Source: Axinella damicornis
Taxonomy: Eukaryota > Porifera > Demospongiae > Axinellida > Axinellidae
Reading direction: 5' to 3'
NCBI GenBank assembly: GCA_963931865.1
Contig: OZ007511.1
Coordinates: forward strand, 11,421,396 to 11,485,395
Length of the DNA: 64,000 nucleotides
The position numbers and the translations under genes were made by a program. This document shows, in pieces, positions 9,604 to 22,101 of the stretch. Within the stretch, counting starts at the first letter, position 1; the number at the start of each line of letters is the position of its first letter. The notes below the pieces were generated by a model that did no database searches, was not told the DNA's origin, and saw only the letters and a list, made by a program, of their open reading frames with translations.

Positions 9604-10640
9604 GTAAGGAATGGGCACTTAGCTGCATGCGGAAGAAGTGCTTGAAAGGTTGAATGAGTTTTGTGTAAGGATGAGCGATATTCAATATTCAATTTATAGT
9701 TAGTTGAATAACTGGCACTTCTTTATAGAAAACGTCATTGACTATCTATAGAAAGATGAGACAATGCAACCGTCACAATAATTATATTAAAAGTTTTGGC
9801 CATGTCTCTATGCAGTCACACAACATACCTTAAACGGAAGGGCTACAACTCACGCCTCACACCTACTTTGTTAAGAAGCCTGTGAGGGCTCACATGATGT
9901 GTATAAACCCATAGCTACTAATTAAGTAAGAACAATTACAACTGCGCACCTACTTGCATGACATCATGTTCAACCGTACACAGAACGCGGTCGTATAAAG
10001 AGTGTTGCATGCTACATCGAAAATACTGTAAGGTCGACAGTAACTAACCGATTAATCTGCATGCCGTAATATCTAAGAATCTCGATATTCACCCACCCTT
10101 TGTTCTGTGTAAGCATGGACAATAGAGCACGGAACTGTACTCTATAAAGGTCTTCCTATTCTCTATTATCCATGGTCCCAACCCAGTGGCCAACCCAGTG
10201 GCCAACCCAGTGGCCAGTCCAGTACTGACACGAGCCTATTATCAGTGCCACAAAAAATGAGCAAAGGAGGCTAAATATAGGTACTGTCCAATCATTATCC
10301 TCACTGGATTGGTCTAGTCATTCTAGACAATGTTGACACAGGTGTGCTTCATCACTTCTCACTGCATGCCTGAGTTTATCACCAACAACACCATTCCAGG
10401 CTAAAGTTGCTATAGGGGCATCATAAATAGAAAGGATCCTTCGCTATGTAAATTGAGTTAAGTGCATGCAAACATTCCTGCATGGAGTTAGAGTTTCACT
10501 ATCATGTTATTCATAGGTATTGCTTGGCTGCTTTATGAATATGCGAAGAAAACCCCATCATCACTTTTGGGAAGCATAAATGCTCATTCACAGTTCAGCA
10601 TGTCCTTGCATGCTCAAGCATTCATAAGTGACTGAAACCA
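9604..10640. other. no gene recognised
   Basis: AT-rich sequence without a convincing frame. The only structure noted is a 12-bp unit, CCAACCCAGTGG, repeated three times at 10179-10214. From about 10640 a short copy of 4955-5020 begins. Confidence 0.5.
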
Positions 10641-10734
10641 CATCCCATTCAAATTATCAGCCCATCATATTATCAATGTCCTGGCTATGAAATTATTAGT
10701 ATGGCTATGAATATAAACTTCCTAGAGCTAGAAA

Positions 10735-11240
10735 TTTCCTATGTAGTTAGCAAACAGTGTGGTTCAGGCACAATCTGGAGCTTATGAGCGTCACGAAGGA
10801 GCGTCCTTGTTAGGGTTCCGTCTGTTGACAAGCTCCTCAGCTACCTGACATGAGTACAGCTGGCGAATAGGGAGACCCTTATAGTGCCTCAACCACAATG
10901 TGTGCTAGGAAGTTACTAGCTATTCAGCTACCAGTAGCTTAGAACTGGTGATTAGGGAGACTCCTATAGTGCCAGAACCACAATGTTAACTAGCTAGGAA
11001 GTTACCAGCTCCTCATCTTCCGGTAGCTGAGGAGCTAGTAACTTCCTTGCTAGTAAACATTGTGGTTCAGGCACTCTAAGCATCTCCCTATTCAGTGCAC
11101 CAGTATTACTCATGGCAGCTACCGGTAGCTGAGGAGCTACTACTACGTTGCTGGTTCAAGCATTATAGAGGTCTCCGTATTCAACAGTTTTACTCGTAAT
11201 TATGGCAGGTCTAGTAAACCTTGTGGTTCAGGCACCATAA
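10735..11240. repeat. minisatellite of the 100-bp family, both orientations
   Basis: Units in the inverted sense (CAAGCTCCTCAGCTACCTGA, AATAGGGAGACCCTTATAGT) at 10820-11010 are followed by direct units to 11240. The junction block containing GAGCGTCCTTGTTAGGGTTC near 10800 recurs at 24365 and 28665. Confidence 0.85.
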
Positions 11241-14200
11241 GGGTCACTCTCTCTATTCACCTGTTGTATGCATGATCCATGCATACGTAGACGAGGAGCT
11301 ATCTTTGACTGAGTATATTGTGGCATCACTAACTGCAAGGATTAGCCATAGTCCATTATTCTCCTGTCTGCTTGTTCATGGAGCTGTTGAGATGTTGAGA
11401 TGGGCAATGAAGCAACCTGAGAATTGCAAACTATTACACAACCTTCTCAACCACTCTGCAACTCCATTTGTTTACTTTCGTCATTTGATGGGTTAAATTC
11501 TTACCCTCTTGGGGGTACTGTAAGATCCATTAATTGGTATGATCACCCCTACTAGCTCACCATTGTGTCCCAATTGCAGCTCTTTTAGCCTCTATTGGAG
11601 AGGACCTAAAGGCAACTAGAGGCAAAACAAAATTCTCCCAAAGATTGAAATGGACTTAGTGATGGTCTGTCACATTCGGAGTAATTCAACCTCTTGAAAA
11701 GGCTAAGAAACAAGGAGAAATGCCATTAACCAGGCTCAGTCCCATCCCATTGAAAAATGTAGAATTTAGGGATGGGATGGGACTGAGGCTGGTCGTACAG
11801 GGGGTGGTCATGACCATGATAATGCCCACTCATTTCGGGGAATGCAATTGTCACAGCACTCGTCTAACCACCACCCATCTAGATTGAGACAAATTTCAGT
11901 GCAGAAATGGATCGAGGCAATGCAAGGTGAGAGGACTATTTTCTCATGCAATGAAATGGCTCCAGCCAAGGCCAAGACCAGACACGACCAAAACAGGCCT
12001 TGCTGCAGCACTTGGAAGGGAGGACCATTGTAGAGGAGCCATGTCAACATGGTTTAACCCTTCTCCTGATTGGAGAACTAACTAAATACAGGTTTCAGTG
12101 TAATACTGTATGAAGTATTAAGGCATGCTTCTTGCATGTGTGTTTGACTCCACCGGTAGCAGGGGGTGGGGTTTGTGGCTTGTGTTGTCTAAAGAGCTAT
12201 ACCTTTTAGAGTCATAGCTAGTTGTGTACTGGCATGGGTGAGTGATCTTTGTTATGTAGCAGACAAGAGAGTGCAGTTTGTATAATGTGTATTTCTCTGT
12301 GCTTCTGTACAGCCTATACATTCCATGGTTTAGTCCTTGGCGAATTATGCCAGCATAATTTTGTATAATACATGCAGCACAGGAGTATAATACAGTGCTT
12401 TAAGCAAGCATAATACTACAGTTTGCTGAAAGTACGGTGTATTCACCTCATTGGCATCTTTCATAATTATATCCAGTGTGCTTAGAAGGGTTGGTTCAGG
12501 TGAAGTTTCAGCCAATGTAACTGTACTCAGGTTCATTGCTTTCAACAGCTATATTCAATTTAGCTACAACACATCTTGGACATTGGGTCAAAGTTTAAGT
12601 CCCATATGTGTATACAGTTGTGTAATAATTGCATTTTCAGGAATTGCACAGTACAGGAAACTTTAGGCACAATTCACTAAGGTCTACCATGGGAGTGCCA
12701 AACTTAACTTTTTCTGCATATAAACAAGGTTTCCTTAAGCTCCTAGTGAAGGTATACCTACCAATGTCATTTCCGCTGTGGGTAATTTCATGAGAATGTA
12801 CCTGCAATTGCACTCATGTACTGCATGGCATGTGATTGATGAGTGCAAAGTGTAAATGTATTGCATTGAGCAGCAAGAAGCTGACATACAGGGAATTTCT
12901 CTCTCAATTGTCCATATGTAATGATATGGGTGGGGTTGAGCTGACACTGACAGATTGTTCAGTTTTCTTAGTGTAGCTAGTAGCGGCGATTCCCTCCATG
13001 TGTAGGTCGTCTCGTGCCTTGTTTCAGAGTGTTACTGTGCACATAGCTATTATCAAGCTGCACAAACGTGATGAGGCACGACTGCTTCTATCAAACTGCA
13101 AGATATAGGACTTAGTCACCTGGCCTCATTCGGAGCTTCCCGCCCCTACAGTGAAAGCTCAGAACTGCTGCACGCTGACCGCGACACAGATGATCCCATC
13201 TATGAACTATAACTAGCTTCGCACACACAGCTAGCTGTACAGGATGCTCATGTACGTTACTGCTACTCCATTCCATTCCATTTCATTTCGTTTCATTTTG
13301 TTTCATTTCACATTCCATAGATTCGGGTATGCCTTTCAGTATGGCATATTTCACTTTAGTAATTAAAACTAAAACTAAAATGAGGACTTTCTCAGCCTGT
13401 TATTTAAAACTAAACTAATATTTAAATCACCCAAAAATGGTGGTTACTAAAACTAAAAAGTCGTTACCAACCCTTTTGAGATTTAGTAATTAAAACTAAA
13501 ACTAAACTCCTTAGTATCCTCTGGAACTAGTGATTGGTTCCTTACAAAACTTGGGGGACTGATGTTATCTAAACTGGAAAAGGTGGATCAGTGTTCTGTC
13601 AGGACTGACCAATGAACTAGCTATCCAGTTACGTTTCATGTTGAACCACATAAGCTGGACAACTCAAGTGGTTTGTTAGCGTGGTCCCCTATCTGTATAA
13701 CCACAGTGGTAAGCTATGGCGCCATACATCGGACTGACAGCACTGCTCTTTATCAGCAGCACCATTGTAGATTGATGGAACTAAAAGAATTTAGTTTAAA
13801 CATACAAGCGACAAGATAAACCAGTACTAGACCGAGTCAACAGCCGGTGTAGGAAGTAAGAAGCCAACCATAGCAAATGTATCTGCTGTTGACTTAATTG
13901 TTCCGTATGGCAATGGGCATGGATATTCCAATACTGATTTTTGTCTTATTTCTATTATGAAGACCAATTGCTGCTAACAGCTACATGCAGGTCTACAAAG
14001 TCTGGCATTTTAGCTACTTCAAGTATTCATTGTTTACACAGTCTGTAACATGCACCAGCTAGTGTTGAATTTATTTGGTGCACATTGCACAAGCCAGCTC
14101 TCTCCGCATCTCCAACACTTCCGGATACAGATTCAGGGTTCTGATGGATGCATTCATACATTATGCAGTAGTGTGTGTAGCGACCAGCCATCAGGTAGCC

Positions 14201-14690
14201 ATTGTACTCTCGGGTCTAGGAGGAGGGGCTGGTACGTGGTCCTTGCTGGTATCATGAGCACTGTTTCCCTTGTTGAGACATAGCACACCGCACACGGAAC
14301 ATTGTGGGTGTGAATGGACATGAGTGGACCGTCATCATGCACTCTCCTGGTTATATATAGTCACGATTTGACTGGTGGCCTGATGTGTATTGCAAATGGC
14401 TTGGATTATTGGCTATTGATCATGTATGTTGTAACCGATGAGAGCAGAAGTGCAACCATGCATGTCTTAGCACCGATTTTTGGGGTTTGCATTGTACTTA
14501 ATATCAGTGCAAAGTTGCAACCAGAAGGATGAGAACTGGGTAGGCCTGAGGATTCATTTAATAGAGTAACTGCCATAGCTAGTAGTGTTTAGGTCTTGTG
14601 GTCCGGGAGATGGTTGTAACGGAATTCCAGAGCAGCGATGGAAAAGTTTCCGAACCATGGCATCAATTTTAAATTCATGCCGTATTATTT
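11221..14690. repeat. R repeat, long copy (pairs with 29020-32500)
   Basis: About 3.4 kb closely matches 29020-32500 in the same order, and its first part also matches 24710-25810. It includes a partial foldback element (11640-11790, with GAAATGCCATTAACCAGGCT), the GGTGGTCATGACCATGATAA block, a pentanucleotide tract (13262-13320), and an unidentified 14050-14580 part. Open frames here are short and not conserved in frame between copies, so I call no gene. Confidence 0.85.
13262..13320. repeat. CATTC/TTTCA-type pentanucleotide microsatellite
   Basis: Degenerate CCATT/TTTCA/TTTCG pentamers. The same tract, somewhat shorter, is at 31049-31095 in the paralogous repeat. Confidence 0.8.
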
Positions 14691-15215
14691 GGGTCTCCGT
14701 ATTAACCAGTTGGACTCATTGCAGGTTGTAACTTCCTAGCTAGTAAACATTATGGTTCTGGCACTATAAGTAACTTCCTAGCTAGTAAGCATTGCGGTTC
14801 AAGCTCTATAAGGGTCTCCATATTCACCAGCTGTACTCATGGCTGCTACTGGTAACTGAGGAGCTAGTAACTTCCTAGCTATAGTAAGCATTGTGGTTCA
14901 AGCTCTATAAGGGACTCCCTATTCACCAGCTGTACTCATGGCAGCCACTGGTAGCTGAGGAGCTAGTAACTTCCTAGCTAGTAAACACTGTGGTTTAGGC
15001 TCTATAAGGGACTCCCTATTCACCAGCTGTACTCATGGCTGCTACTGGTAGCTGAGGAGCTAGTAACTTCCTAGCTAGTATACATTGCGGTTCAAGCTCT
15101 ATAAGGGTCTCCCTATTCACCAGCTGTACATGTACTCATGGGCTGCTACTGGTAGCTGAGGAGCTACTAGCTATAGCATATATATAGTAAACATTGTGGT
15201 TCAGGCTCTATAAGG
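14690..15215. repeat. minisatellite of the 100-bp family
   Basis: About five units in direct sense containing AAGGGACTCCCTATTCACCA, GGTAGCTGAGGAGCTAGTAA and CTTCCTAGCTAGTAA. Confidence 0.9.
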
Positions 15216-17120
15216 GTCTTCCCACACTAGCATACACACTACTTACGTGATGTCACATGCAACCATACACGTACACAGAACATGAGCGTGAGCAATTCCA
15301 ATCCATATAATGAGTGTTGGGTGCTGCTACCCTGCACCTGATGGTTATGCTAGTTGGACGCTCCTTCCTGTTATGGGCTCCTGGCACTATAAGGGTCTCC
15401 CTACTCACTAGTTGTACCCATAGTCCGTGGTACGCAGTTGAGGAGATAACTTTGTATGGTTTTGAATGAGTATATTATGGCATTACTTGGATTGTGCCAT
15501 AGTCCTTCATTCTCCAGTCTGCTTGTTCATGGAGCTGTTGAGCTGTTGAGATGGGCAGTAAAGCAACCTGAGAATTGAAAGCTATTACATAACCTCCTAA
15601 TCTACCAAATTGAATGAAATGCAAATGTTGGAAAGGAAGCATGCTGTCTTTAACAACTCTATTTGATTACGTACTATGTCCTTTGGTGGGTTTATTTCTC
15701 ACTCTCTTGGTATACGGTAAGATCCGTCCACCTTCATTGCCATGGCCATCCCTGTTAGCTTACCATTGTGTCCCAGCTGTAAATCCAGGACTTGATTGGA
15801 AGGTAATGTTGGGGTCCTGTGGTGGATTACAGTGCTAAGAGACTATACTAGTGCTCAGATAATGTCAGATTTAAATCCCTCCCCCCTTCCTCCTATACTC
15901 ATGCACTGAGACAATTTGGTAGACTACATGCAGTGGTATACATGTGAAATTTGTGTGGTGTAACTGAAGCTCGAGGAGGCGATTTTTGAATGTAGCTACA
16001 ATAATATTTCCAGTTCTCGTCAGCCACCAAACTTCACACCTGTGCCCATGCAGGGGTGGTCGTGACCATGATAATGCCCACCCATTTGTGGGAATGCAAT
16101 TGTCACGGCTCTCGTCTAACCACTGCCTATCTAGATTGAGACAATTTCAGTGCAGAAATGGAGGCAATTTGAGGCGAGAGGACTGTTTTCGCAGCCCATT
16201 CATGCAATGGTGGAGAGAAATGGCCCCAACCAAAGGCTTTTCAAGGCCAAGACCAGGCACCACCAAAATGGGGCCACTACGAAGGTTGTACCATTGTAGA
16301 GTAGAATCCATGTCAACATGGTTTAACCCTTCTCTTGATTGGAGAACCAAATACAGGTTTCAGTATAAAGTATTAAGGTATGCTTCGTGGATCTGCCTGC
16401 ATGTGTGTGTGACCCCACCCAGTTGGATACCAGGGGGCGGGATTGTGGTTTGTGTTATCTTAAGAGCTACCTTTTTGAGTCATAGTTGTGTAGCTACTTG
16501 GAGAGTGCATCATGTTTGTTGTGTAGCAGACGTGAAAGTGCAGTTTGTATAATATGTATTTCTCTTAGCCTCGTTCCCAGGCGCTCTTGGTATTACCAAG
16601 AGCGCCTTGGAACGAGGCTAGTATTTCTCTGTGCTTCCTCTCTTCGTACAGCTATACATTCCATGGTTTAGGCGAATTATGCCAGCATAATATAATTTTG
16701 GGCATAATATGTGAATGGATCAAGTAAAAATGGAACCTTAGGCACAGTCAAATGTGGGGAATTGTCCAAATTTCTTAAAAATGGATTAAAACTTGTGCAC
16801 CCCCTTCGAAGAAATGCCTGAAAATTGGAGAAACTCAATTCTTGGAAATATTCTGAAACATATTTAGAACCAATTCCCATTTCAGGGGGGTGCAAAGTGG
16901 GATGTGTGCCTAAGGTTCCATGATCCGTTCACATATAATACATGCAGCACATGAGCATAATACAGTGCTCTTAGCAAGCATAATACTACAGTTTGCTGAA
17001 AGTACTGTCTGTTCACCTCATTGGCACCATTCATATATCCAGTGTGCTTAGGAGGGTTGGTCCAGGTGAGGTTTCAGCTTCTGTAACTGTACTCAGGTTC
17101 GTTACTTTCAACAGGTAGCT
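15215..17120. repeat. R repeat (pairs with 19560-21160)
   Basis: The order matches 19560-21160 (offset about 4.35 kb). It starts at CTTCCCACACTAGCATACAC and runs through GGTGGTCGTGACCATGATAA to the TACCCCCTTTTAGTTAGGCC block that lies 3' of each crystallin. A 188-codon frame at 15986-16552 is broken in the paralogous copies and is probably not a gene. One copy-specific difference is the MITE at 16566-16620. Another is a block at about 16690-16930, which is absent from the 20.9-kb copy and reads like an insertion bounded by GGATCAAGTAAAAATGGAAC and GGTTCCATGATCC. Confidence 0.85.
16566..16620. mobile_element. 55-bp hAT-like foldback MITE with 10-bp target duplication
   Basis: The terminal inverted repeats are TAGCCTCGTTCC and GGAACGAGGCTA. 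The flanks are GTATTTCTCT on both sides (16556-16565 and 16621-16630). The paralogous empty site at about 20877-20890 reads TGTATTTCTCTGTGCTTCC once. This is direct evidence for insertion after the R repeats were duplicated. Confidence 0.85.
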
Positions 17121-17276
17121 ACCCCCTTTTAGTTAGGCCATTTCCATTTTAAAACTGTTATTGAATGAGCTGTAACCAAACGTACTAAATCATTTACAAA
17201 ATGAAGAAACAATAACTATTTTGGTCATACTGAAACAGCTCTAAACCATCATCTGAATTCCTGAGGCTGTAAATGA

Positions 17277-17663
17277 CTAGTTGCTGTCCAAGTGAACAGA
17301 GGAAAGAACATCATCCCCCAAGGTGTCAAGGTTTGCGTAGGAACCTGGCCCGAGTGTTATCTGCCTGCCTAGGCCCTCGTCCTCGATATGTTGGGAGAGT
17401 GTCCACCTCCCTTTCATTACGATGATTGAGGAGGCCTTGTCATTGAAGCCAATATCCACCATATTTGAGCAACTTTGAGTGAGTGTGAGAGTTGGGCCTT
17501 GAAAGTTGTAATCGCTGTAGATGAAGGCAACTGGAGCAACTGGTTCGTGAACGGACACAGACATTTCGGGATCCTGAACGGGCACAGACATTTGACCTGT
17601 AGATTGTGCATTAGAAGAAACCAATAGATACACGACACTTATGGCAGGCAGTATATAATTCAT
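17277..17663 (-). CDS. beta/gamma-crystallin domain protein, copy 2 (possible signal peptide)
   Basis: One beta/gamma-crystallin domain with IYSDYNFQG, then clamps NDKASS and DDVLSS, both intact. Two starts are possible. From 17663 the protein begins MNYILPAISVVYLLVSSNAQ, a good secretory signal with a plausible cleavage after SNA. From 17591 (MSVPVQDPEMSVSVHEP) there is no signal. In all other copies the matching upstream DNA has stops or frameshifts and looks like the end of an intron (CAATCTACAG|GTCAA), so the short start may be the true one and the signal a coincidence. The N-terminus carries a 9-codon near-repeat (MSVPVQDPE/MSVSVHEP). Its own leader exon and TATA box are missing. Upstream is the intron-like remnant directly behind copy 3, so transcription may come from the copy 3 promoter. 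Confidence 0.7.
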   Translation of the reverse strand: MNYILPAISVVYLLVSSNAQSTGQMSVPVQDPEMSVSVHEPVAPVAFIYSDYNFQGPTLTLTQSCSNMVDIGFNDKASSIIVMKGRWTLSQHIEDEGLGRQITLGPGSYANLDTLGDDVLSSVHLDSN

Positions 17664-17981
17664 TTTTGAGGTGCACACTACCACTAGATTTTGGTTGTTA
17701 CGCTAATGATATAATATATGTTGGGTGAAGCCACATCCAGCCAGCCAGTGAGAACCGAACAGAGTGTCAAGTTCAATAGCATAAAATAACAAACGGAGTA
17801 TAGAGACAAAGCTCCATAGCAATGCTGGTGCAAATGGTACCACAGTAATATGAAACGGACTGTTATATTATAGTAAAAGAAATTAGAAAGCGAACAGAGT
17901 ATACCAAGTCCCAGCGTAAAAGGAAATGAAATTTGAAGTGAAAGCCTAAGGCCCATGCATGCATTGATCAATGCCTACGTC

Positions 17982-18314
17982 TCAAGATTTGCAATTCTCA
18001 AACATGCAGTCAAATTTTTGTAGTGGCATACAGTCGGTGTCCAGGTGAACCGAGGAAAGAACAGCATCCCGCAATGTGTCAAGGCTTGCGTAAGAGCCTG
18101 GCCCGAGTGTTATCTGCCTGCCTTTGCCGTTAGCATGTTGGTGAAGTGTCCACCTCCCTTTCTTTACGATGATTGAGGAAGCCTTGTCATTGAAACCAAT
18201 ATTCACCAAATTTGAGCAACTTCCAGTGAGTGTGAGAGTTGGGCCTTGAAAATTATAACCCCTGTAGATGAAGGCAACTGGAGCAACCGGATCCTGAACG
18301 GGCACACCAGACAT
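17982..18314 (-). CDS. beta/gamma-crystallin domain protein, copy 3 (altered C-terminus)
   Basis: A 110-residue protein with one crystallin domain: IYRGYNFQG in key 1 and an intact first clamp, NDKASS. The second clamp reads DAVLSS instead of N/D-N/D, so one calcium-coordinating side chain is lost. After SSVHLD the usual last residues and stop are replaced by TDCMPLQKFDCMFENCKS. That tail is encoded by sequence matching the crystallin leader intron (the GCATGCAGTCAAA block). A deletion therefore fused the 3' end of this copy to the intron of copy 2. The promoter is at 19329-19338 and the leader donor near 19286. It may be weakly functional, a pseudogene in progress, or part of a two-domain transcript with copy 2. 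Confidence 0.65.
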   Translation of the reverse strand: MSGVPVQDPVAPVAFIYRGYNFQGPTLTLTGSCSNLVNIGFNDKASSIIVKKGRWTLHQHANGKGRQITLGPGSYASLDTLRDAVLSSVHLDTDCMPLQKFDCMFENCKS

Positions 18315-19328
18315 TTTGTACTCTTGACCTGTAGATTATGCATTAGAAGAAACCAATATAGTTACACAACACTTATGGCAGGCAGTACAATATATTTCAA
18401 CTTCCAAACTCTGCATGTGTATGACTGAAACCCTCCCCTCATTCAAGTGCTGCATACGTTCTCTAAACTGGTGAATGTCAAGTCTATTTTCTCATGTACC
18501 TGTACACTATTAAGTATGCCTGTCTGGTTTGCTTTTGTGTACATATTTAGTCTGGGTACAATATGTTAGCAACTATTGCTATTTTTGTGTCCTTGCCTCA
18601 CCTGCAAAATTATTATAAATGAAAACGGACTGTCAATAATAAATATTATTTTCATATAATTATAGTAAGAGCAATTTAGAAACCAAACAGAGTTTATACC
18701 AAATCCCAGCATAAAAACCAAATGAAATTTGAAGTAAAAGCCTAAATGCATTGATCAATGCTTACATATCGCAATTCTCAAGCATGTAGCTAGTCAAATT
18801 TATGTAATGGCATAGCCTGCAACCGGAACTTTTGCGGAAGAACCCTCAGACCTCCGGTGTGCTGGTCTGCACAAATCCGCAAAAGTTTTCTCCAATGCAA
18901 TCTGCTTTCGCGAAAGTTTTCTCCAGCAAAAGAAACTCTCTATATGGAATATAACTAGAGCAACTTACGCTCCGAGGCATCTGAGCTAGTCATACTTCTG
19001 AACTGCTCATGCTTTTGGGCGTCTAACTGACGATTGGAACAAATCATTATAGTCCTCACACTTAAACTGGTAGTGGCGTCTAATCACTTCAATAGACTAG
19101 AATTGTGATAATAGAAAGTAGCTATGCTTACTTTGCTCAGCGTGTGAAGAAACTTGAAACAGTAGCTTGATTGCAGCGGCGGCAAATCTGTATGGTAGAA
19201 AATGGAGCAGTCAACATCAACACACACTTATATAGCCATCCATATAATTATAACACTCTAAAATGCAGCTAAGGCTCTGCAGCCTCACCTTTCAGCCAGA
19301 AAGTGACACTGGTCTTTCAGTTCGGTCT

Positions 19329-19338
19329 CTTATAAGCC
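19329..19338 (-). promoter_or_regulatory. TATA box of crystallin copy 3 (and perhaps copy 2)
   Basis: GGCTTATAAG on the minus strand, followed by CTGAAAGACCAGTGTCACTT and a donor GAAAG|GTGAGG, as in the other crystallin units. Confidence 0.5.
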
Positions 19339-19424
19339 AATTCCACCGATGATGTCATTTAAGAAGCCATAACTTTGTTACGCCTGATATTTAGTTTATG
19401 TGGCAGAGGAACATAGTACCTTCC

Positions 19425-19560
19425 TAGCACATGTGGTTCAGGCACTATAAGGGTCTCCCGGGCCTATTCACCAGTTGTACTTATGCCAGCTACAGGCAGC
19501 TGAGGAGCTAGTAACTTCCTAGCTAGTAAACATTGTGGTTCAGGCTCTGTAAGGGTCTTC
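19425..19560. repeat. short minisatellite of the 100-bp family
   Basis: About 1.3 units (CAGGCACTATAAGGGTCTCC to CTAGCTAGTAAACATTGTGG). This is the shortest array in the window, again lying between a crystallin promoter and an R repeat. Confidence 0.8.
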
Positions 19561-21159
19561 CCACACTAGCATACACGCTACTTACGTGATGTCACGTGCA
19601 ACCATACACGTACACAGAACATGAGCATGAGCAATTCAAATCCATATAATGTGTGTTGTGTGCTGCTACCCTGCACCTGATGGTTATGCTAGTTGGACGC
19701 TCCTTCCTGTTATGGGCTCCTGGCACTATAAGGGTCTCCCTACTCACTAGTTGTACCCATAGTCCGTGGTACGCAGTTGAGGAGCTAACTTGTATGGTTT
19801 TGACTGAGTATATTATGGCATCACTTGGATTGTGCCATAGTCCTTCATTCTCCAGTCTGCTTGTTCATGGAGCTGTTGAGCTATTGAGATGGGCAGTAAA
19901 GCAACCTGAGAATTGAAAGCTATTACACAACCTCCTAATCTACCAAATTGAATATAATGCAAATGTAGGAAAGGAAGCATGCTGTCTTTAACAACTCTAT
20001 TTGATTACGTACTACGTCCTTTGGTGGGTTTATTTCTCACTCTCTTGGTATACGGTAAGATACGTCCACCTTAATTGCCTTGGCCATCCCTGCTAGCTTA
20101 CCATTGGGCCATTGTGTCCCAGCTGTAAATCCAGGACTTGATTGGAAGGTAATGATGGGGTCCTATGGTGGATTACAGTGCTAAGAGGCTATACTAGTGC
20201 TCAGAAGATGTCAGATTTAAATCCCTCCCCCCTTCCTCCTATACTCATGCACTGAGACAATTTGGTAGACTACATGCAGTGGTATACATGTGAAATTTGT
20301 GTGGTGTAACTGAAGCTCGAGGAGGCGATTTTTGAATGTAGCTACAATAATATTTCCAGTTCTCGTCAGCCACCAAACTTCACACCTGTGCCCATGCAGG
20401 GGTGGTCGTGACCATGATAATGCCCACCCATTTGTGGGAATGCAATTGTCATGGCACTCGTTTAACCACTGCCTATCTAGATTGAGACAATTTCAGTGCA
20501 GAAATGGAGGCAATTTGAGGCGAGAGGACTGTTTTTGCAGCCCATTCATGCAATGGAGAAGAGAAATGGCTCCAACCAAAGGCTTTTCAAGGCCAAGACC
20601 AGGCACCACCAAAATGGGGCCAATACGAAGGGAGTACCATTGTAGAATCCATGTCAACATGGTTTAGGACCAAATACAGAGGTTTCAGTGCAATGTATTA
20701 AGGTATGCTTCGTGGATCTGCCTGCATGTGTGTGTGACCCCACCCAGTTGGATACCAGGGGGCGGGGTTGTGGTTTGTGTTATCTTAAGAGATACCTTTT
20801 GAGTCATAGTTGTTAGCTACTTGGGAGAGTGCATGATGTTTGTTGTGTAGCAGACTGAAAGTGCAGTTTGTATAATGTGTATTTCTCTGTGCTTCCTCTC
20901 TTCTGTACAGCTATACATTCCATGGTTTAGGCGAATTATGCCAGGATAATATAATTTTGGGCATAATTATAATACATGCAGCACATGAGCATAATACAGT
21001 GCTCCTAGCAAGCATAATACTGTTCACCTCATTGGCACCATTCAGATATCCAGTGTGCTTAGAAGGGTTGGTCCAGGTGAAGTTTCAGCTTCTGTAACTG
21101 TACTCAGGTTCGTTTCTTTCAACAGGTAGCTACCCCCTTTTAGTTAGGCCATTTCCATT
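19560..21159. repeat. R repeat (pairs with 15215-17120)
   Basis: Closely matches 15215-17120 but lacks the MITE at 16566-16620 and carries small indels. It ends at the CCCCTTTTAGTTAGGCCATT block immediately before the 938-bp element. Confidence 0.85.
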
Positions 21160-21163
21160 TTAA

Positions 21164-22101
21164 GGTAGGAAGCATGGCATCGGCGATACCGCGTAATTTT
21201 GCTCATGAATGATTAATGAGATGACGTCACTCGCATACGGTTGTATAGAGTTATTAATCTGTTTACGTTTTCCCATGGCGGCAACCGGAATAAACAAAGG
21301 GGGCTTCTCTCTTTGATGCGGCTAGCGGCCCTTTCAAGTTTCAATTCGGTACTCTGATGTGGCCGTGCGGAACTTTGAAGATTTGTTTAAACCCTTTTTT
21401 TTTTTTTCTTTTTTTTTTTTAAGTAAGGAGCTATTCTGGCTTGGTCGAATGAGCAGAATGTTTGTTGGGCTGCTGAAGTGGCCGAAGAACAGCCTGGAAA
21501 GTGAACAGCCTCTGACAGCTCCCTGGCCAAGGTACTCTAGAGAGTTGACCTTTCGGCATTACAGGCCCCGCCCATTTTCGTGTTAGGGCGAATTTGGCTG
21601 GTTTGGTAGCTGGACTGGGCTGGTGAGAGGGAGTAGATGTGTGGCCAAAACTCTGTAACCGAGAGGTGAACGTGGAAAAGCATCCCTAGTTTTGCAGGGG
21701 GTAGGTTGACCTTATGGAAACTGGCCTTGGCTTTGGTCGGTTTTAGTTGGTGTGTGTGGAATTTTTTTTTGAAAGCCTAGGGTAGCCAAACCTCTGTTTT
21801 TGAGGGCGGCAGTGAGTTTTGGGCTGTAGCCTGCAACTGAGGAGAGCAGATGGTAAATCCATCCGTAGTTTTTTGGGCCTGTTTAGTGTGTGTATTGATG
21901 ATGGGGTCAGAGTGTGTGTGGGGCCTTGGAGAGGGTCCAAATTTTCAGTTTCGTAGAGGGCCTTAAAATTGAGTTTTAGGGCATTTTCAAGCAGAGGGAG
22001 CAGTTTGATGCAAAGTTATTGCTGAAACTTGTGTACGCTTTGATGCTGCCCATTTATCCATCAACTTGGTTTTGGAGATCGCGGTACCCATGCTTCCTAC
22101 C
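21164..22101. mobile_element. 938-bp non-autonomous DNA transposon with TTAA target duplication
   Basis: Terminal inverted repeats are GGTAGGAAGCATGG and CCATGCTTCCTACC, with an inner pair ATACCGCG/CGCGGTA. TTAA flanks it on both sides (21160-21163 and 22102-22105). The paralogous sites at about 17140 and 26397 read CCATTTTAAAACT without the element, so it inserted after unit duplication. TTAA is the piggyBac target; because TTAA is palindromic, a PIF/Harbinger-like TWA target cannot be excluded. Inside are a T-rich tract (about 21393-21420) and a 75-codon plus-strand frame (21359-21586), neither resembling a transposase. Confidence 0.85.

Noticed and set aside
10179..10214. Three 12-bp repeats as a possible CRISPR-like array
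   Set aside because: The units are directly adjacent without spacers, and the genome is animal-like. It is a simple tandem repeat.
15986..16552. 188-codon plus-strand frame
   Set aside because: Paralogous R repeats break the same frame (111 codons at 20332, shorter elsewhere) and no domain is seen.
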